Part shown: piece by piece, positions 33,991 to 45,665 of the stretch | Position numbering within the stretch: the first letter of the stretch is position 1 | How the letters are laid out: every line of letters starts with the position of its first letter | NCBI GenBank assembly: GCA_963921195.1 | Contig: OY992536.1 | Span: 4,402,001 to 4,466,000 of the forward strand | DNA from: Pegoplata infirma | Lineage: Eukaryota > Arthropoda > Insecta > Diptera > Anthomyiidae | DNA length: 64,000 nt | Reading direction: 5' to 3' | Program-made: the position numbers and the translations under genes | The notes under the pieces: model-generated | Database searches by the model: none | Seen by the model: only the letters and a program-made list of their open reading frames with translations | Told to the model about the DNA's origin: nothing

Positions 33991-34936
33991 ATATCGTCGC
34001 TGCGCCTAAAAATGGAGTCATGTGTTTTGGGGCAAGTGTTCAGGAGAGCAAAAAAACTGTTTATTTTCGTCCCTTCGCGATATTTTTTAAAAGTTTGTTC
34101 TACAAAAAATTCTTGTACCGATATGCTATCCACATACTGCAAAAAAATTATGAAACATTTAGCGGTTTTCCAGTGGTGCAGAAATTCTCAAAAAACATAC
34201 ACATAACTCCTTTTTTAAGTACTTTTTGGAACAAAATTTAAATAAATGGAAATATTTTTTACACATAACTCCTTTTGCTTATGAAACCATTCTTATTGTT
34301 AATTTCTTTTCAAGAGGGACAAAGACTAAATATAGTTTGTTGGCGGTTTAAAGCGACATTAGTTAGACAAGGTCCTTAAAATTTTGATATTTAAAAGCTC
34401 TTCACTAAACAGCGAACAAGAGATTTTTCGCAAAACTGGTGCTGATTTTTTGTTTTTTCTTGTAAATATTCAAGAGCTTTGACATAAATTGACATTTGCG
34501 AAAGATGCTGTACTTAAGATACTCAAATTTTCCGCCGTTATTGATTTAATTGCTTTCACAAGGTTTTATTACCCGCCATTTAGGATTTAGATAACAGGAT
34601 GAAAATTTGCAAATATTTTTAAAAAAATCTTGACAAATTTATTTAAAATACTTGGATGCTATGTGTGAACCTCATATTACTAAAAAAGTGGTCCATTTTG
34701 TCACGTTCTGTTACTTTTTTATCAAAAAAAGTTATGTGTAGCTTAACACATAACTCCTTTTCAGTCCATTTTTAGTATGACGAACACATAGCTCCTTTTA
34801 CTAACTTTTGAACCAATTAAGATATCAAAAAACGGTTTAGTGAGTAAACGTATGACCAATAGGGGATCATAAAGATGTAATAAAAAAAATTTTAAAAAAC
34901 TACACATGACTCCATTTTTAGGCGCAGCGACGATAT
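33991..34936. mobile_element. ATATCGTCG family member X1 (946 bp), private motif ACACATAACTCC
   Basis: Ends ATATCGTCGCTGCGCC and GGCGCAGCGACGATAT. TTCAGGAGAGC starts 48 bp in. The near-terminal word (ACACATGACTCC in the right-end orientation) recurs as ACACATAACTCC or ACACATAGCTCC at 34199, 34261, 34746 and 34784. Layout equals the sisters at 11943 and 59898. No protein is encoded. Confidence 0.9.
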
Positions 34937-34984
34937 TAGATATTGTGTTTTTCGTAGCACAGTGTTATTGATCCAGGATCGATT

Positions 34985-35290
34985 TTAAGACACTAGCAAT
35001 GTCAAAATTGGCGTGTTTTCCTACGTTCAAGAATTAAAAAAAAATCTTAAAATTTTTGTCCACTGACTTTTTCATTAAGACAAATTTTCACTTAATTTGA
35101 CCCAAATCAGAACATTTTAACCCATAGCGCCCTTCGATCAAAGTTTAGAGTTTTTGGTGAACATTTTTTAAAAATCAAAACTTTGAATGAAGGGAGACAA
35201 GGGGTAAAATGATCGGATTTGGCCCACATTAATGTTAAATGAAAGTTTGTCTCAAGCTTTATGAAAGGTCCAAGAGATAGAAATTTTGAG
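34985..35290. repeat. Palindromic dispersed repeat, ATTTTAACCCAT type
   Basis: CATTTTAACCCATAGCGCCC (35110) is followed by an inverted AGGGGTAAAATGATCGGATT near 35200. It matches 46880-47124 and 48227-48560. Confidence 0.65.
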
Positions 35291-35299
35291 ACTTTTTAG

Positions 35300-35660
35300 G
35301 AAAAAACAAGTGAAAGTGTTAAATTCGGCTGTGCCCTCCAAAATGTAAAAATAATAAAAAAAAAATGTCAGGGGCGTTTGTTTTGGGGATGGGAGGGGGG
35401 GGGGGGGTGATGGGGGGTCAGTGGGGGACGTTGAGAACACCTTCCCATCCCGATAAATATAACAAATGTTTCATTTATTTAACAAAAATACAAAAAAACA
35501 TGTAAAAAAAGTGTATTTTTTCAGAGGTTGGTTCAGTTCTTCAAGGGGGAACTTTTTTCCCCCTGAGCCGATTTTGCACATTTACGAACTTAACCTGCCT
35601 AGGACCATAAGACATATTCATGCCAAATTGCAGGTGCCTAGCTCTTTTATCCAGCTGTAG
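35300..35660 (+). mobile_element. mini-me-like element, subfamily 3, with a G-rich tract
   Basis: AACAAGTGAAAGTGTTAAATT at the start, then TTGGTTCAGTTCTTCAAGGG and ACTTAACCTGCCTAGGACC, as in 51927-52291. The (GTCY)n part and 3' hairpin are missing. A G-run of 13 lies at 35395-35407. Confidence 0.7.
35385..35427 (+). repeat. G-rich tract with five G-runs
   Basis: Runs of four or more G, including one of 13, fall within 43 bp. The plus strand could form a G-quadruplex; this is rare in a window that is mostly A and T. Confidence 0.8.
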
Positions 35661-36052
35661 TAGAATAAAAATTTTCCTGGACACGTGGGAAAAAGTTGAA
35701 GTACTTATAAATGAAGAAAAAGGATCATAATTAACTTATTTTAAGATTTTTTTTAAAGAAATCAGAATTTCTATGCATTTAATAATACTTTTACTTCTAA
35801 AAAATTACAATATCTTAAAATCTATTTTGTTTAACTTTAATTTATTAAATTTTATTCAACTAAAAAATACATTGCACTACTATTTGTTACTATTTAGCAT
35901 TATTTGCAATTATTCGAATTTTATTTTATTTAAAATAATGATTTTTGTACACTCGAAGCTCATTTTAGGTAGATTTAGTATTAATTATAGTAATTTAGTA
36001 GAAACCTTGAAAATATGCAGGTTAATTAAAAAATGGGTGTGAACTTAAATTA

Positions 36053-36458
36053 CACTGTAAGTAAAATTTAAACTTTTGAAATGACACACAAAAACGCCGA
36101 GACACTCCAACTTATTTTTGGGTCATAGAATCTAGTGGTATACTCCGTTTTAAAAAGTTAGCTCAAAATAACGAGATATTTCGATTTTAAATTTGCAAAT
36201 GTAGAGTAAAAATTTAATAAATCAAAAAAAAAAAAATTATAAAATTCATCAAAATGAAAGCAAGTGTAGTTCCATGTCCACTTGAAAATGGACGTCCATT
36301 ATGAAAAATTGCCTTAAATCTACTACAAATTTAAAATCGAAATATCTCGGAATTTTGAGCTAACTTTTCAAAACGGGGTACGCCACTGGATTCTACGACC
36401 CAAAATTAGGTTGACGTGTCTCGGCGTTTTGATGTGTCATTTTCACCTACTCACAGTG
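36053..36458 (-). mobile_element. TIR element, second copy of the 630-1094 family, TTA duplication
   Basis: Ends CACTGTAAGTA and TACTCACAGTG, with TTA outside both (36050-36052, 36459-36461). The body is the reverse of 630-1094 with a 60-bp shortfall. Confidence 0.9.
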
Positions 36459-36537
36459 TTATGGATTCTTAAAATGTTTTGATGTAGTGGGGGTGTTATT
36501 CAAGGAGTGGCGAGAAAAGGCCATTTTACATTAAATA

Positions 36538-36740
36538 CACTGAAATATTTTTCATACAATTAACGAAAAATTTCATTGCAGTAATGAAAATATTCATACA
36601 TTTAATGAAAAAGTTGCATATGAAGAAAATTAATAAAATTTATGAATATTTCAATATATGCAATGAATTTTTTCATAAGTTTTATGAAAAATTGTCATAG
36701 CCATTTTGAAAAATAATTGATCTAGTAAAAAAAACTATTG
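36538..36740. mobile_element. AATGAAA-rich end fragment
   Basis: ACACTGAAATATTTTTCAT at the start and many ATGAAAA words, like the ends of 59367-63905. The other end is not identified. Confidence 0.45.
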
Positions 36741-37319
36741 CCCTTTTTATAAAAAAAAAAAATTATTTCTGTATACCTTGGTGCAAATTGTTTGCTTCAA
36801 CTACAGAAGATACAAACAAATTGATAAATAAAACGTTTTTGGATTTTAAGTCATTTTATTTTTAAAATTTCTTAGATTTTGAGGTCTTTCCTATCTTACT
36901 AGGCAAATTTCCAGACTCAAGATAATATTTTTTTTTTATTTTATATTCAAAGACATTTTTTCTTTAGAAAGTTTAACTTTAAAAGAGAAATGTTGCAAAA
37001 ACTTTCACCGCACTCCAAGAAACGATTATTTAAAAATTTCAATTTACATTAGTGTTTATGTAGGTATTTACACAAATGATACTTAAATATTTATATATAT
37101 AATTTCTTAAGTGTTTATTTGCTACTTAAAATTACGTAAATATACATCTACTTACATATATTTTAATCTAAGTATTTCACCTTTTATCTTTTACTCTTCG
37201 AAATCGCTACTTATAGTTTCTTTTTAAGTTAGTTTTAAAGCGTATTATATTCATTAGTTTTCCCCTCTCTTTTACAAATCTATTAGATATTAATATAACT
37301 TAAAGAAATAAAATACATA
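36741..37319. other. No gene or clear element seen
   Basis: AT-rich DNA; nothing recognised. Confidence 0.4.
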
Positions 37320-37590
37320 GCGCTTATTTTCTATAATAGTGACATAACTCAAAAAACCTGATTTAACAGAAAACTTGTTAAAAGTTTTCAATTGAAAATG
37401 GTGTTTCACTAAAAAAAGGTCGGTACGTATAAAATTTAGTAATGGTATATTCTATTTTCAAGCGGTGAGTATAAACGATATTAACTCGATTTTTTTTAAA
37501 ACAATTGAAAGCATGATAAAAAAATAATTCTACATTAGTAACTCAAAAATCATATTTTTTAAGTTATGACACTATTGTAGTAAATGAGCG
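37320..37590. mobile_element. TIR element, AGTGTCATAACTC family, second copy
   Basis: The left end AATAGTGACATAACTCAAAA pairs with the right end GAGTTATGACACTATTGTAG. The body differs from the 24401-24560 copy mainly by extra central sequence. Confidence 0.7.
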
Positions 37591-37627
37591 ATATGTACGT
37601 TTAAATTTACACTTAATACTATTTACA

Positions 37628-39832
37628 CTGGTTGTCAACTTATTAAAGATATTTCTATAGTATATGAAATTTGTTAAAGACACAGTTAACAATATTCAAC
37701 GATTTTATTATCAAAGAAGTATAATTTAAAAAAAATGTTATGTAGATAATTTATAAAGCATGAATTTAAGCTTGATAGCGTCAAGATTAAGTAAATAATA
37801 TATGTGCGATGATGGTCGATCTGAAAAATGAAATTATTTATAGAAAATTTTTTAAAAATATTTCTAAGTCGATTTTTTCTAAGTTCAACATTAAAAATTA
37901 AAAAAACGGCCCAATAGTTTTTATTCAGCAATCATTTAATTTTTCCAACAACCTAAACAAGAAACCAAGTTTTTTATATACATTAGAAGAAATCCGCATT
38001 TTTGATCTCCAATTCTTTTGACCACCACACTTAGGTATACTAATATTAATAAACAATAACATATTTTCTTTGTTTACAAAAAATTGATGGTCAAAAGAAT
38101 TTTAGATAAAAAATGCGAATTTTTTCTACTGTATTTGAAAAATTTAATTTTTTTGTATTGGATAATTTTTAAAATTTTTAATTTTTAAACATAGAAAAAT
38201 GTCAATAGAAAATTTTATTTTCCAGATCGACACTCGTAGCAAATTTATTATTTACTCAATCAGGACGCAATCAAGCTTAAATTCAAGCTTTCTAAAGTAC
38301 CTATATAACATTTTTTAAATTATACTTGTTTGATAATAATCGCGGTGAGCCTCTTTGATCAAGCACAAGTAAAACTGCATACCATGTTTTTACGAAATTT
38401 TAAAGAAACCTATCTAAAGATAAAAAACGAAAACAAAAACAGCAAAAAATTAATTTCGCGATTTCTCGCGAACTAAAGAAAATAGGATTTTGATGTTTAC
38501 TGTTTTGTGACCTTTAAATAAGTACAGTTAAAACTGTATACTCAGTTTTTGAAAAAATTTAAAAAATTCAATGTCAAAATTTTAAAAAATACAAAAACAC
38601 TAATTTCGCGTTATCTCGCGAATGCGAGCAGCTACGATTTTGCTGTTAACAGTTTTGTGACATTGAATCTTGTAGAAATCGAACTGCGCTTACACTTTTC
38701 GTTGACACTAAAGTTCAACCTAAACATCACACATATGTTGACATCGAAATTGTAGGTGTTAAATTTCTCGAGATATCGCTTAATTATATAATTTTTTTGT
38801 ATTATTTATTTATATTTTAAAACCAGTTCTTTTGAAATAATAAAAAAATGTGGTATGCAGTTTGATTTGAGCATGTTGGAAGAAATTAAAACTGCCCACA
38901 AAAAAATTATAGCTGCTCAGTTTCGCGAGAAATAGCGAAAACCCCGTTTTTTTGGGGGTATTTCTTGTTTTGATAAAAGAAGTTCTTTAACATTGTTGAA
39001 AAACACGAAATGCAGTTTGATTTGCTATTGATTAAAGGTGATAAGGGTGTTAACATTTAAATTCTAGCTATTCAATTCTTCGAGATATCGCTAAAAAACT
39101 CAATAACTACTATTTATTCATTACTTTGTGTTATTTTTGGTCTTGTAAAAACATTTACTTCAATTAACGACAAAAATGTTTTATGCAGTTTGAATTCGAG
39201 GTTATTAAAGCTGACAAAACTGCAAGCATACAATTTATAGATTATCAATTACCCGAGAAATTGCAAAATTACTGTTCAAGCTTTTATATGAATTAATTTA
39301 TTTTTTCTTTAGTGTCTCAAATAAGAGGAAAAAAATCAAGAAACGACAAATATATTGTATGCAGTTTAAATTTTTTGTGGTTAAAGGTGGTAAAACTCCT
39401 CAAATCAATATCTTGGCTGCTAATTTACGCGAAAAATATTTTTTTTTCCAATTTTTATTTTTTTTTATTTTTCGCGAAATTGAGAAGATATGATTTCGAT
39501 GTAAACTGTTTTGTGACCTGTACATAAATACAATTAATTCTGCATACTCAGCTTTTGAAGATATTTAAAAAACTTCATTGTCAAAATTTTAGAAAATACA
39601 AAAACACTAATTTCGTGATATCTCGCGAATGCGAGCAGCTACGAATTCGCTGTTAACAGTTTTGTGACATTTAATCAAGTTGAAATCGTACTGCGTTTAC
39701 ACTTTTCGTCGACACTAAAGTTGAACCTAAACATCGCTGAGGCTCACCGTGAATAACGTTGAGTATAATACTACAAAAACGTTTATAATTTCGTTAACTA
39801 TAGAAACGTTTCGAATTAGTTGACAACCACAA
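37628..39832. mobile_element. Foldback element split by a minisatellite-bearing element
   Basis: CTGGTTGTCAACTTATT at the left is inverted at the right as AATTAGTTGACAACCA. Arms include AAGCTTGATAGCGTC (37768) and its complement near 38265, and GTTAACAATATTCAACG (37684) against CGTTGAGTATAATAC (39757). The right arm is interrupted at 38341-39745. Confidence 0.8.
38341..39745. mobile_element. TIR element filled with a roughly 150-bp minisatellite
   Basis: Ends CGGTGAGCCTC and GAGGCTCACCG. Between them, about eight to nine diverged units repeat ATGCAGTTTGA...(C)TCGCGAGATATCGC words (near 38455, 38613, 38767, 38928, 39078, 39250, 39427, 39612). The host arm on both sides rejoins (ATAAT / AATAA), so the boundaries are supported. 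No coding region. Confidence 0.8.
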
Positions 39833-40027
39833 CAATTACTACTAAAGATACAGACATCATATTTTGGACTGAAAAATTCGTGGCCTTATATACAAATGGT
39901 GGAAATAGGATAGATTTTTATTACCTTTACCTACTCTGTAGTACAGAGTATAATGACAAGCCCCTTTCCCCTCGCAATAAATCTTTACAAATTCATTTAT
40001 TATTCCTTTTGTACTTGAGTAATACAA

Positions 40028-40335
40028 TTTTATAATTTTTTTATATTCTCATAGAATAATTTTCAAGAAAATTATTTTTCTGCTTTAAATTTATTTATGT
40101 TGGTAATTTCTGCAAGACTTAATCGACATGTGCTTCAGAATTTGTTAGATTCCATTTTCAAGATTATTTAGCAAATATAAAATCCTTATGCCAAAAGTAG
40201 CAAAGGGAATTTAAATGACAAATCGCTTGTGTTCATACTAAAATATTAATACACATTCGACTCTACTCCCATTGAGAATTATAAGACGAAAATTCTACCA
40301 TCGTAGTAAAATCACGATTGTCAAATGACCAACAA
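40028..40335 (-). repeat. R540-type repeat fragment
   Basis: TTCTCATAGAATAATTTTC, TGCAAGACTTAATCGACATG and TTCGACTCTACTCCCATTG are the reverse of 47.5-48.1 kb. A mini-me 3' end remnant (CTACTCTGTAGTACAGAGTA) lies just before, at 39930. Confidence 0.7.
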
Positions 40336-40448
40336 GACAAAATTAAATATGAAAATTGCGAATAAAATTGCGAATAAAATCGCGAGTTTTTGGAATTTCA
40401 TTAAGCTGTAAATGGGAATATCTAAATGGGTCCATAGACTATCTATAT

Positions 40449-41332
40449 CAATGGTTCTCAAACGGTGGGTCGCGACCCCCTAGGGGGTCGCAGAAGAGTT
40501 TCAGGGGGGTCGCGAAAAATTTGTCAAAACCTAAAATTTTTATAAATTTAAAACACATTTTTTTATTGCTGTGTAAAAAAATATGCAAATACTTTTAGAT
40601 AATATAATATAATTTTTCCATCACTTAAAGTCCCTCCGTAATCACTGTGCAGTTTTTTGGCTGACTCTGGAATCTAACAGTTATCTATTAACTTTTGGAT
40701 GTTGAATCCGAATCTGGGTTACAAATTTTTCTAGTACATTAGGTTTTTGAAAAAATTAAAGGCAAAGTTCACAAAAACGCCTTTTTATGCATTTTTAAGA
40801 GCTTTGTTTGTGAAATTTTTGAACGCGCCTGGGATCTGACCACTTTTTAATTTTTAATGCTGATTCCGAATCTAGATCTAAATTCGTGATTGAAAAAAAT
40901 TTCGATCAATACCAAATATCGGAACATAATTTTGAAAAAAAAAACAATCATTACTCCAAATTATTATTTTATTTTCGGAAATAAAAAATGGATGACTATA
41001 GTAAGTTTTGATGTAAAATGCAGATGTTATGGACCTGATTTCCACATTTTTGAGGAAATTGAGGTCAAAGTTCACAAAAATTGTGTTTATTTTTATTTTT
41101 TAGTTGTTTTTACGTGAAATTTTTAATATGCCTCTAGGATCTGACCACACGGTTTCGATTAATCTTTCAATGCTGCTTCTAAATTTGGTTTCCAAATTTT
41201 TCCATTACTTCAGGTTTATGAAAAAACTGAGGGCAAAGTTCACGTTAATAATTAATTTTTTTATGTTGGGGGTCGCGAAAAATTGTAAATACTGAAAAGG
41301 GGTCGCAAAGCAAAAGTTAGTGAGAAGCTCTG
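40449..41332. mobile_element. 884-bp hAT-like element, 8-bp duplication ATCTATAT
   Basis: Left CAATGGTTCTCAAACGGTGG, right AGTGAGAAGCTCTG. ATCTATAT is perfect on both sides (40441-40448, 41333-41340). GGGGTCGCGA-type words sit near both ends (40490, 40507, 41272, 41299). Inside, a GGCAAAGTTCAC/GATTCCGAATCT unit repeats three to four times. Confidence 0.92.
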
Positions 41333-41408
41333 ATCTATATACACAATATAAAAAAACTCTGAAGACCCAAGGTCAAAAAATCACGTGTTGTTTGATGGAA
41401 AAGACGAT

Positions 41409-41762
41409 ATATCGTCACCTAAAATGCAAAAGGCCCTAACTAACAAAAAATTCAAAATCAGTTTTTTGATTGGTTCTGGATTATTTTATTAACATACACT
41501 TCTACACAAAAAATTAGGACTGCATAATAAAAATTAACTATTTTATAGCCAAAATTGATAAACATGTGATTTTGGGCAAACGCCAATGGACGTAACTAAA
41601 AAAACTTTTTTAATATTTTTTGATTGATTTTGATTCATATTAATTAAAAGAACGCCTCACAAAATTTTAGCCAAATTCATTAAAAAACAACAAAGTTATT
41701 AACGAATTTAAAATATCATTCAATACTGTAATTAGGGCCTTTTGCATTTTAGGTGACGATAT
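41409..41762. mobile_element. 354-bp ATATCGTC-ended TIR element (X4)
   Basis: Ends ATATCGTCACCTAAAATGCA and TGCATTTTAGGTGACGATAT, about 35 bp of near-perfect TIR including GCAAAAGGCCC. It shares ATATCGTC with X1-X3 but lacks the TTCAGGAGAGC box. Confidence 0.8.
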
Positions 41763-41949
41763 GTATGTGTTAAGTCAAAAATGACCCCCTAAGAAATTTG
41801 AAGTTTAGAGCTTACATTTTGTGATATAACAAGTAAAATATGACTTCTGTGTTTTTTACTCCAACTATAATTTTGTAGTAATATATATTATCTTAAAAAA
41901 GTCGTTAACCATTCTTTGGTCTTAGGTCAAAAATGACCCATTCAGTTCA

Positions 41950-43507
41950 TCTATATATATAAAAATGGATGTGTGTATGTGTGTGGGTATGTATGGTTAC
42001 GGAAGTCTAAACGTTTGTCCAATAAAATGTATGTTCCGTATGGACTCGAAAACGGCTGGACCGATCTTGAAGAAATTTTCAGGGAATATTCAGAATAGCC
42101 TAGGGAGTAACACTGTGTGGTCAGACTACTAATGACATCTATATATAAAAAAACGGATTGACCGATTTTGATGAAATTTAAACCAAAGACAAAACTAACC
42201 GAGTACTAACTATATGCCAAATTAGAGCGTGATCGAACAAATGGGCGTAAAATGCCATGCTTTTGTGCCTTTGGTGGCGAGGGGTGGGCAAAATCGAATT
42301 TTTACATTGCACCACTAATGACAGCTATATATAAAAAACGGATGGACCGATTTTGATGAAATTAAAACCACCGATAGTACTAACCAAGTACTAAATATGC
42401 GCCCAATTAGAGCGTGATCGGACAAATGGGTGTAAAATGCAATGCCACTTTGTATTGAATTGAATGTCATTTCTGCATGCTCCGCAATAACACAAACACT
42501 GTTGAATCGATTTTAATTAAATTTTTAGCACTTTTGTGTTAACCGAGTGCGGAACTATAGCCCATGTTATACTACGATTGGAAAAAGAAAGCGTAAAATG
42601 CCACGCCACTTTGTACTATACTGGACGTTATCAGCCTGTTTCGCAATCACGCAAAAACAGTTGAACCGATTCTCTTGACATTTTCACTACATACAGTGCT
42701 AACCAAGTGCATATGTAGGCCATATAAGATCGATATTGGAAAAAGGGATCAAAATTGCAACGCCCTTTGTACTATACTGACCACGACTGAACACAGAGGC
42801 GTAAATTGCCACGCCCCTTTGTTTTATACTGAACGTTATATCTGCCTGTTTTGAAATCACGCAAAAACGGATAAGCCGAATCTGTCACTACTGATAGAAC
42901 TAACCGAGCGGGAACTGTTGGTCATATGTGGAGCGCGATTGGGCAAAAGGGTATAAAATATCACTCCCGTTTTTCATAAATAAAAAGTTATTTCCTCCTC
43001 TTTCGCAATCACACAAAAACTGATGTCAATGAAATTTGCAGCACAGATAGTACTAATCGAGGATGCAGCATGGAACTATAGACTATCACGATTCGATAAA
43101 AATGCGTAAAATGACACGCCCCTTTATACTATACTTAACGTTATGTCTGTCTGTTTTGAAATCACGCAAAAACCGCTGAACCGATTTTGTTGAAATTTCT
43201 CTATAGATTGTGCTAACCGAGGGTGGAACTAATCGAGGATGCAGCATGGATCTTTAGACTATCACGATTCGATAAAAATGCGTTAAATGACACGTCCCTT
43301 TGTTCTATACTTAACGTTATGACTGTCTGTTTTGAAATCACGCAAAAACCGCTGAACCGATTTTGCTGAGATTTGTCTATAGATTGTTCTAACCGAGGCT
43401 GGACCCAGACCCGTGCTTTAATTTTGTCCGACACTATATTTAAATTAAGATGCGATATAAAACGGTTTTTTTTATTAGGGCCAGCAACGCGGACCGGGTA
43501 TAGCTAG
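41950..43507 (+). mobile_element. Non-autonomous Helitron-like element with tandem repeats
   Basis: It begins TCTATATATATAAAAATGG after an A (41949) and ends CAACGCGGACCGGGTATAGCTAG before a T (43508). The A/T insertion point, TC start and CTAG end are the Helitron hallmarks. The interior holds about nine diverged units of 145-180 bp, each with AACGG(A/C)TG(G/A)ACCGATTTT and CGTAAAATGCCACGCC words. No Rep/helicase gene. Confidence 0.8.
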
Positions 43508-43555
43508 TATATATATATTTTACGAAAAATTTAGCCCTTAAATCTTACATATTTA

Positions 43556-43763
43556 GGGGCATGTCACAGACTCAATTCCGTTCGGAAGTGAAATAAGTGG
43601 TTTAATCGTAAAACGCTAAGCGAATACTTTTTTTTCGGAATGAAACCACTTTTATGAAATTTTTGAAAGTGATTTCATTCCGAAATAAATAATATTCGTT
43701 TTGTGTTTTACGAGTAAACCACTTTTTTCAATCCCGAACGGAATTGAGTCTGTGACATGCCCC
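43556..43763. mobile_element. 208-bp Tourist/Harbinger-like MITE, TTA duplication
   Basis: Ends GGGGCATGTCACAGACTC and GAGTCTGTGACATGCCCC, perfect inverse, flanked by TTA (43553-43555, 43764-43766). The whole element is a near palindrome. Confidence 0.92.
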
Positions 43764-43890
43764 TTAAGATATATTAAACGCATATTGGCCAGGCGACAAA
43801 AATGACCCGGATTTTTTTTTATATCAGAGGTTGGGAAGGGAAGAAAAGGGAGATACATCTAAAAAATCTTAAAAACGCTTTACCTAAAAG

Positions 43891-44440
43891 CAGAGACCAA
43901 ATATAACAGTTATATGTGTCTTTTTGTTTTAAAAAATCATGAAACGAATGTTGTCCAAACTTAGTATTTTATATATGAAAAGACTTCTAAAGATGTCCCG
44001 TGTTAAAATTTTCAATAATATTTATTTTTTTGATTTTTTCAATAACTGTAAAAAATAGCAGTTATTAAAAACTTTTTGTTGAAACAATCTAAAATTACTT
44101 TTATTTTATATTTATTTGATTAAATAACTGTTATAACAGTTATTTTTAAAAAAATCAATCAAAATTTATATCTTTAAATCAATGATTGATGTATTAGATA
44201 TCAATAGGATTCTTCTGCATGCGTTTATTGTTGTTTTATTTTAATAACTCGAGTTTTTTAAGGCTCAAAGAGTTTTTAATAACAGTTATAAAAAATAAAA
44301 GTTTTTTATTTCTGTTATTTTGAACAGATATTTATATAAATCATTTCAAACTGTTATTTTTAATTTTTATTTGAAAAAATATTTTTGAACAGTTAAATTT
44401 GATTTTTTTTCAATAAATCTCATAACTGTTATGGTCTCTG
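43891..44440. mobile_element. 550-bp hAT-like element with AACAGTTAT array, perfect 8-bp TSD
   Basis: Ends CAGAGACC and GGTCTCTG, with CCTAAAAG outside both (43883-43890, 44441-44448). ATAACAGTTAT or its inverse occurs about ten times inside. No coding region. Confidence 0.95.
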
Positions 44441-44957
44441 CCTAAAAGCTTTCAAATTGTGCTTGAGCATTCATGAAAATCAATTTTTTTGGACACCCTA
44501 ATCTGCAGTTTAAATTAATTTAAAAAGATGCAAGTCTATATCTTTTTCAATTTGTTTTTTTTTTACATAATTATATTAGCTCGGTAAAAGTATTGTTGTT
44601 GAGTTGTGATACATGCATAATAGCTGTGTTTTCATATCATGTAAACTCTCGTTATAAGAGTTTTTTATTAAAAATTATAAAAATGAGTTATTATTCGACC
44701 GTTTTATTGTGCAATGAAAAAGTGTTTATTCTTTTTCGGCACCTTTTTATGTTCCCCAGAATGAAATAACATACATATATAAAATTTTTTTCACTCCTAA
44801 AAGTGTGGGCAAGTGTTGAAATTTCCATTAGCAAATCCCCTTGACTACAAACAGACCTGTAAGAAAATAGACTTTACAATGCTAACTTTAGTTCTTCAGG
44901 AAGAGGTAACTTTTCCCATTACAATAGTAGGGTTCACTTCAGAGAAATATTGCTACA

Positions 44958-45665
44958 TCCCAGCAAAACTTAGATTACCAAATAAGGTTTAAAATAATGT
45001 ATAGGATTGCTTATTATATACATTGCAGCATTGATGATTTTAACAGGCGATGAGACTCAAAGTAATGCATCCACATTATCACAAAGAATACCAGTAAGGT
45101 TTAAAATAAGTCATAAATTTATAACGAAGAATACGAGTAAGGTGTAAAATATATGATATTTTATATGTTACGAGAAATGAAATAATATAGCATACCAGAA
45201 GATAATATATAAGGTGTTACGAGTAGTGAAAAAGTAATTTTGTATTAAATTTACTCACGTGATTGTAAGTGAGTGTAAGTAGATAAAATATGGTCGTGAG
45301 TGTGTGTCGTTAGAAATTTCCTGTCGTGAGCCCATCTCTAGTTTAAACTTATGCATTTTTTATAAAATAATTATTTTTATGTTATTGTAATGCATTATGC
45401 ATCCAATTACAAATAATGCATTATTTCAAACTTTTAAATAACACATAATGTAACTAAATATAAGTCATCCATGATTTAATGTTTAGAAATAATAAATATG
45501 AAATACATTTTTTCCAATAATCATGCATTACGTAGCAAATTATTAGTAATGCATTATTTTTCACTTGAAAATAATACCTGGTAATGTGTTTTTTTTTTGT
45601 ATAATAAATTCATTACCTGGTAATGTGTTATATAATCACTACCCATTACCAAAGTTTTGCTGGGA
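44958..45665. mobile_element. TIR element TCCCAGCAAAACTT, fullest copy
   Basis: TCCCAGCAAAACTT at the left and AAGTTTTGCTGGGA at the right are exact inverses. TACCTGGTAATGTG repeats near the right end (45578, 45614). Fragments of the family lie at 14592, 31591 and 58269. The duplication is unclear. Confidence 0.8.

Noticed and set aside
38341..39745. CRISPR-like repeat array
   Set aside because: Units are diverged, about 150 bp long, with no constant short repeat and unique spacer pattern, and the DNA is eukaryotic.
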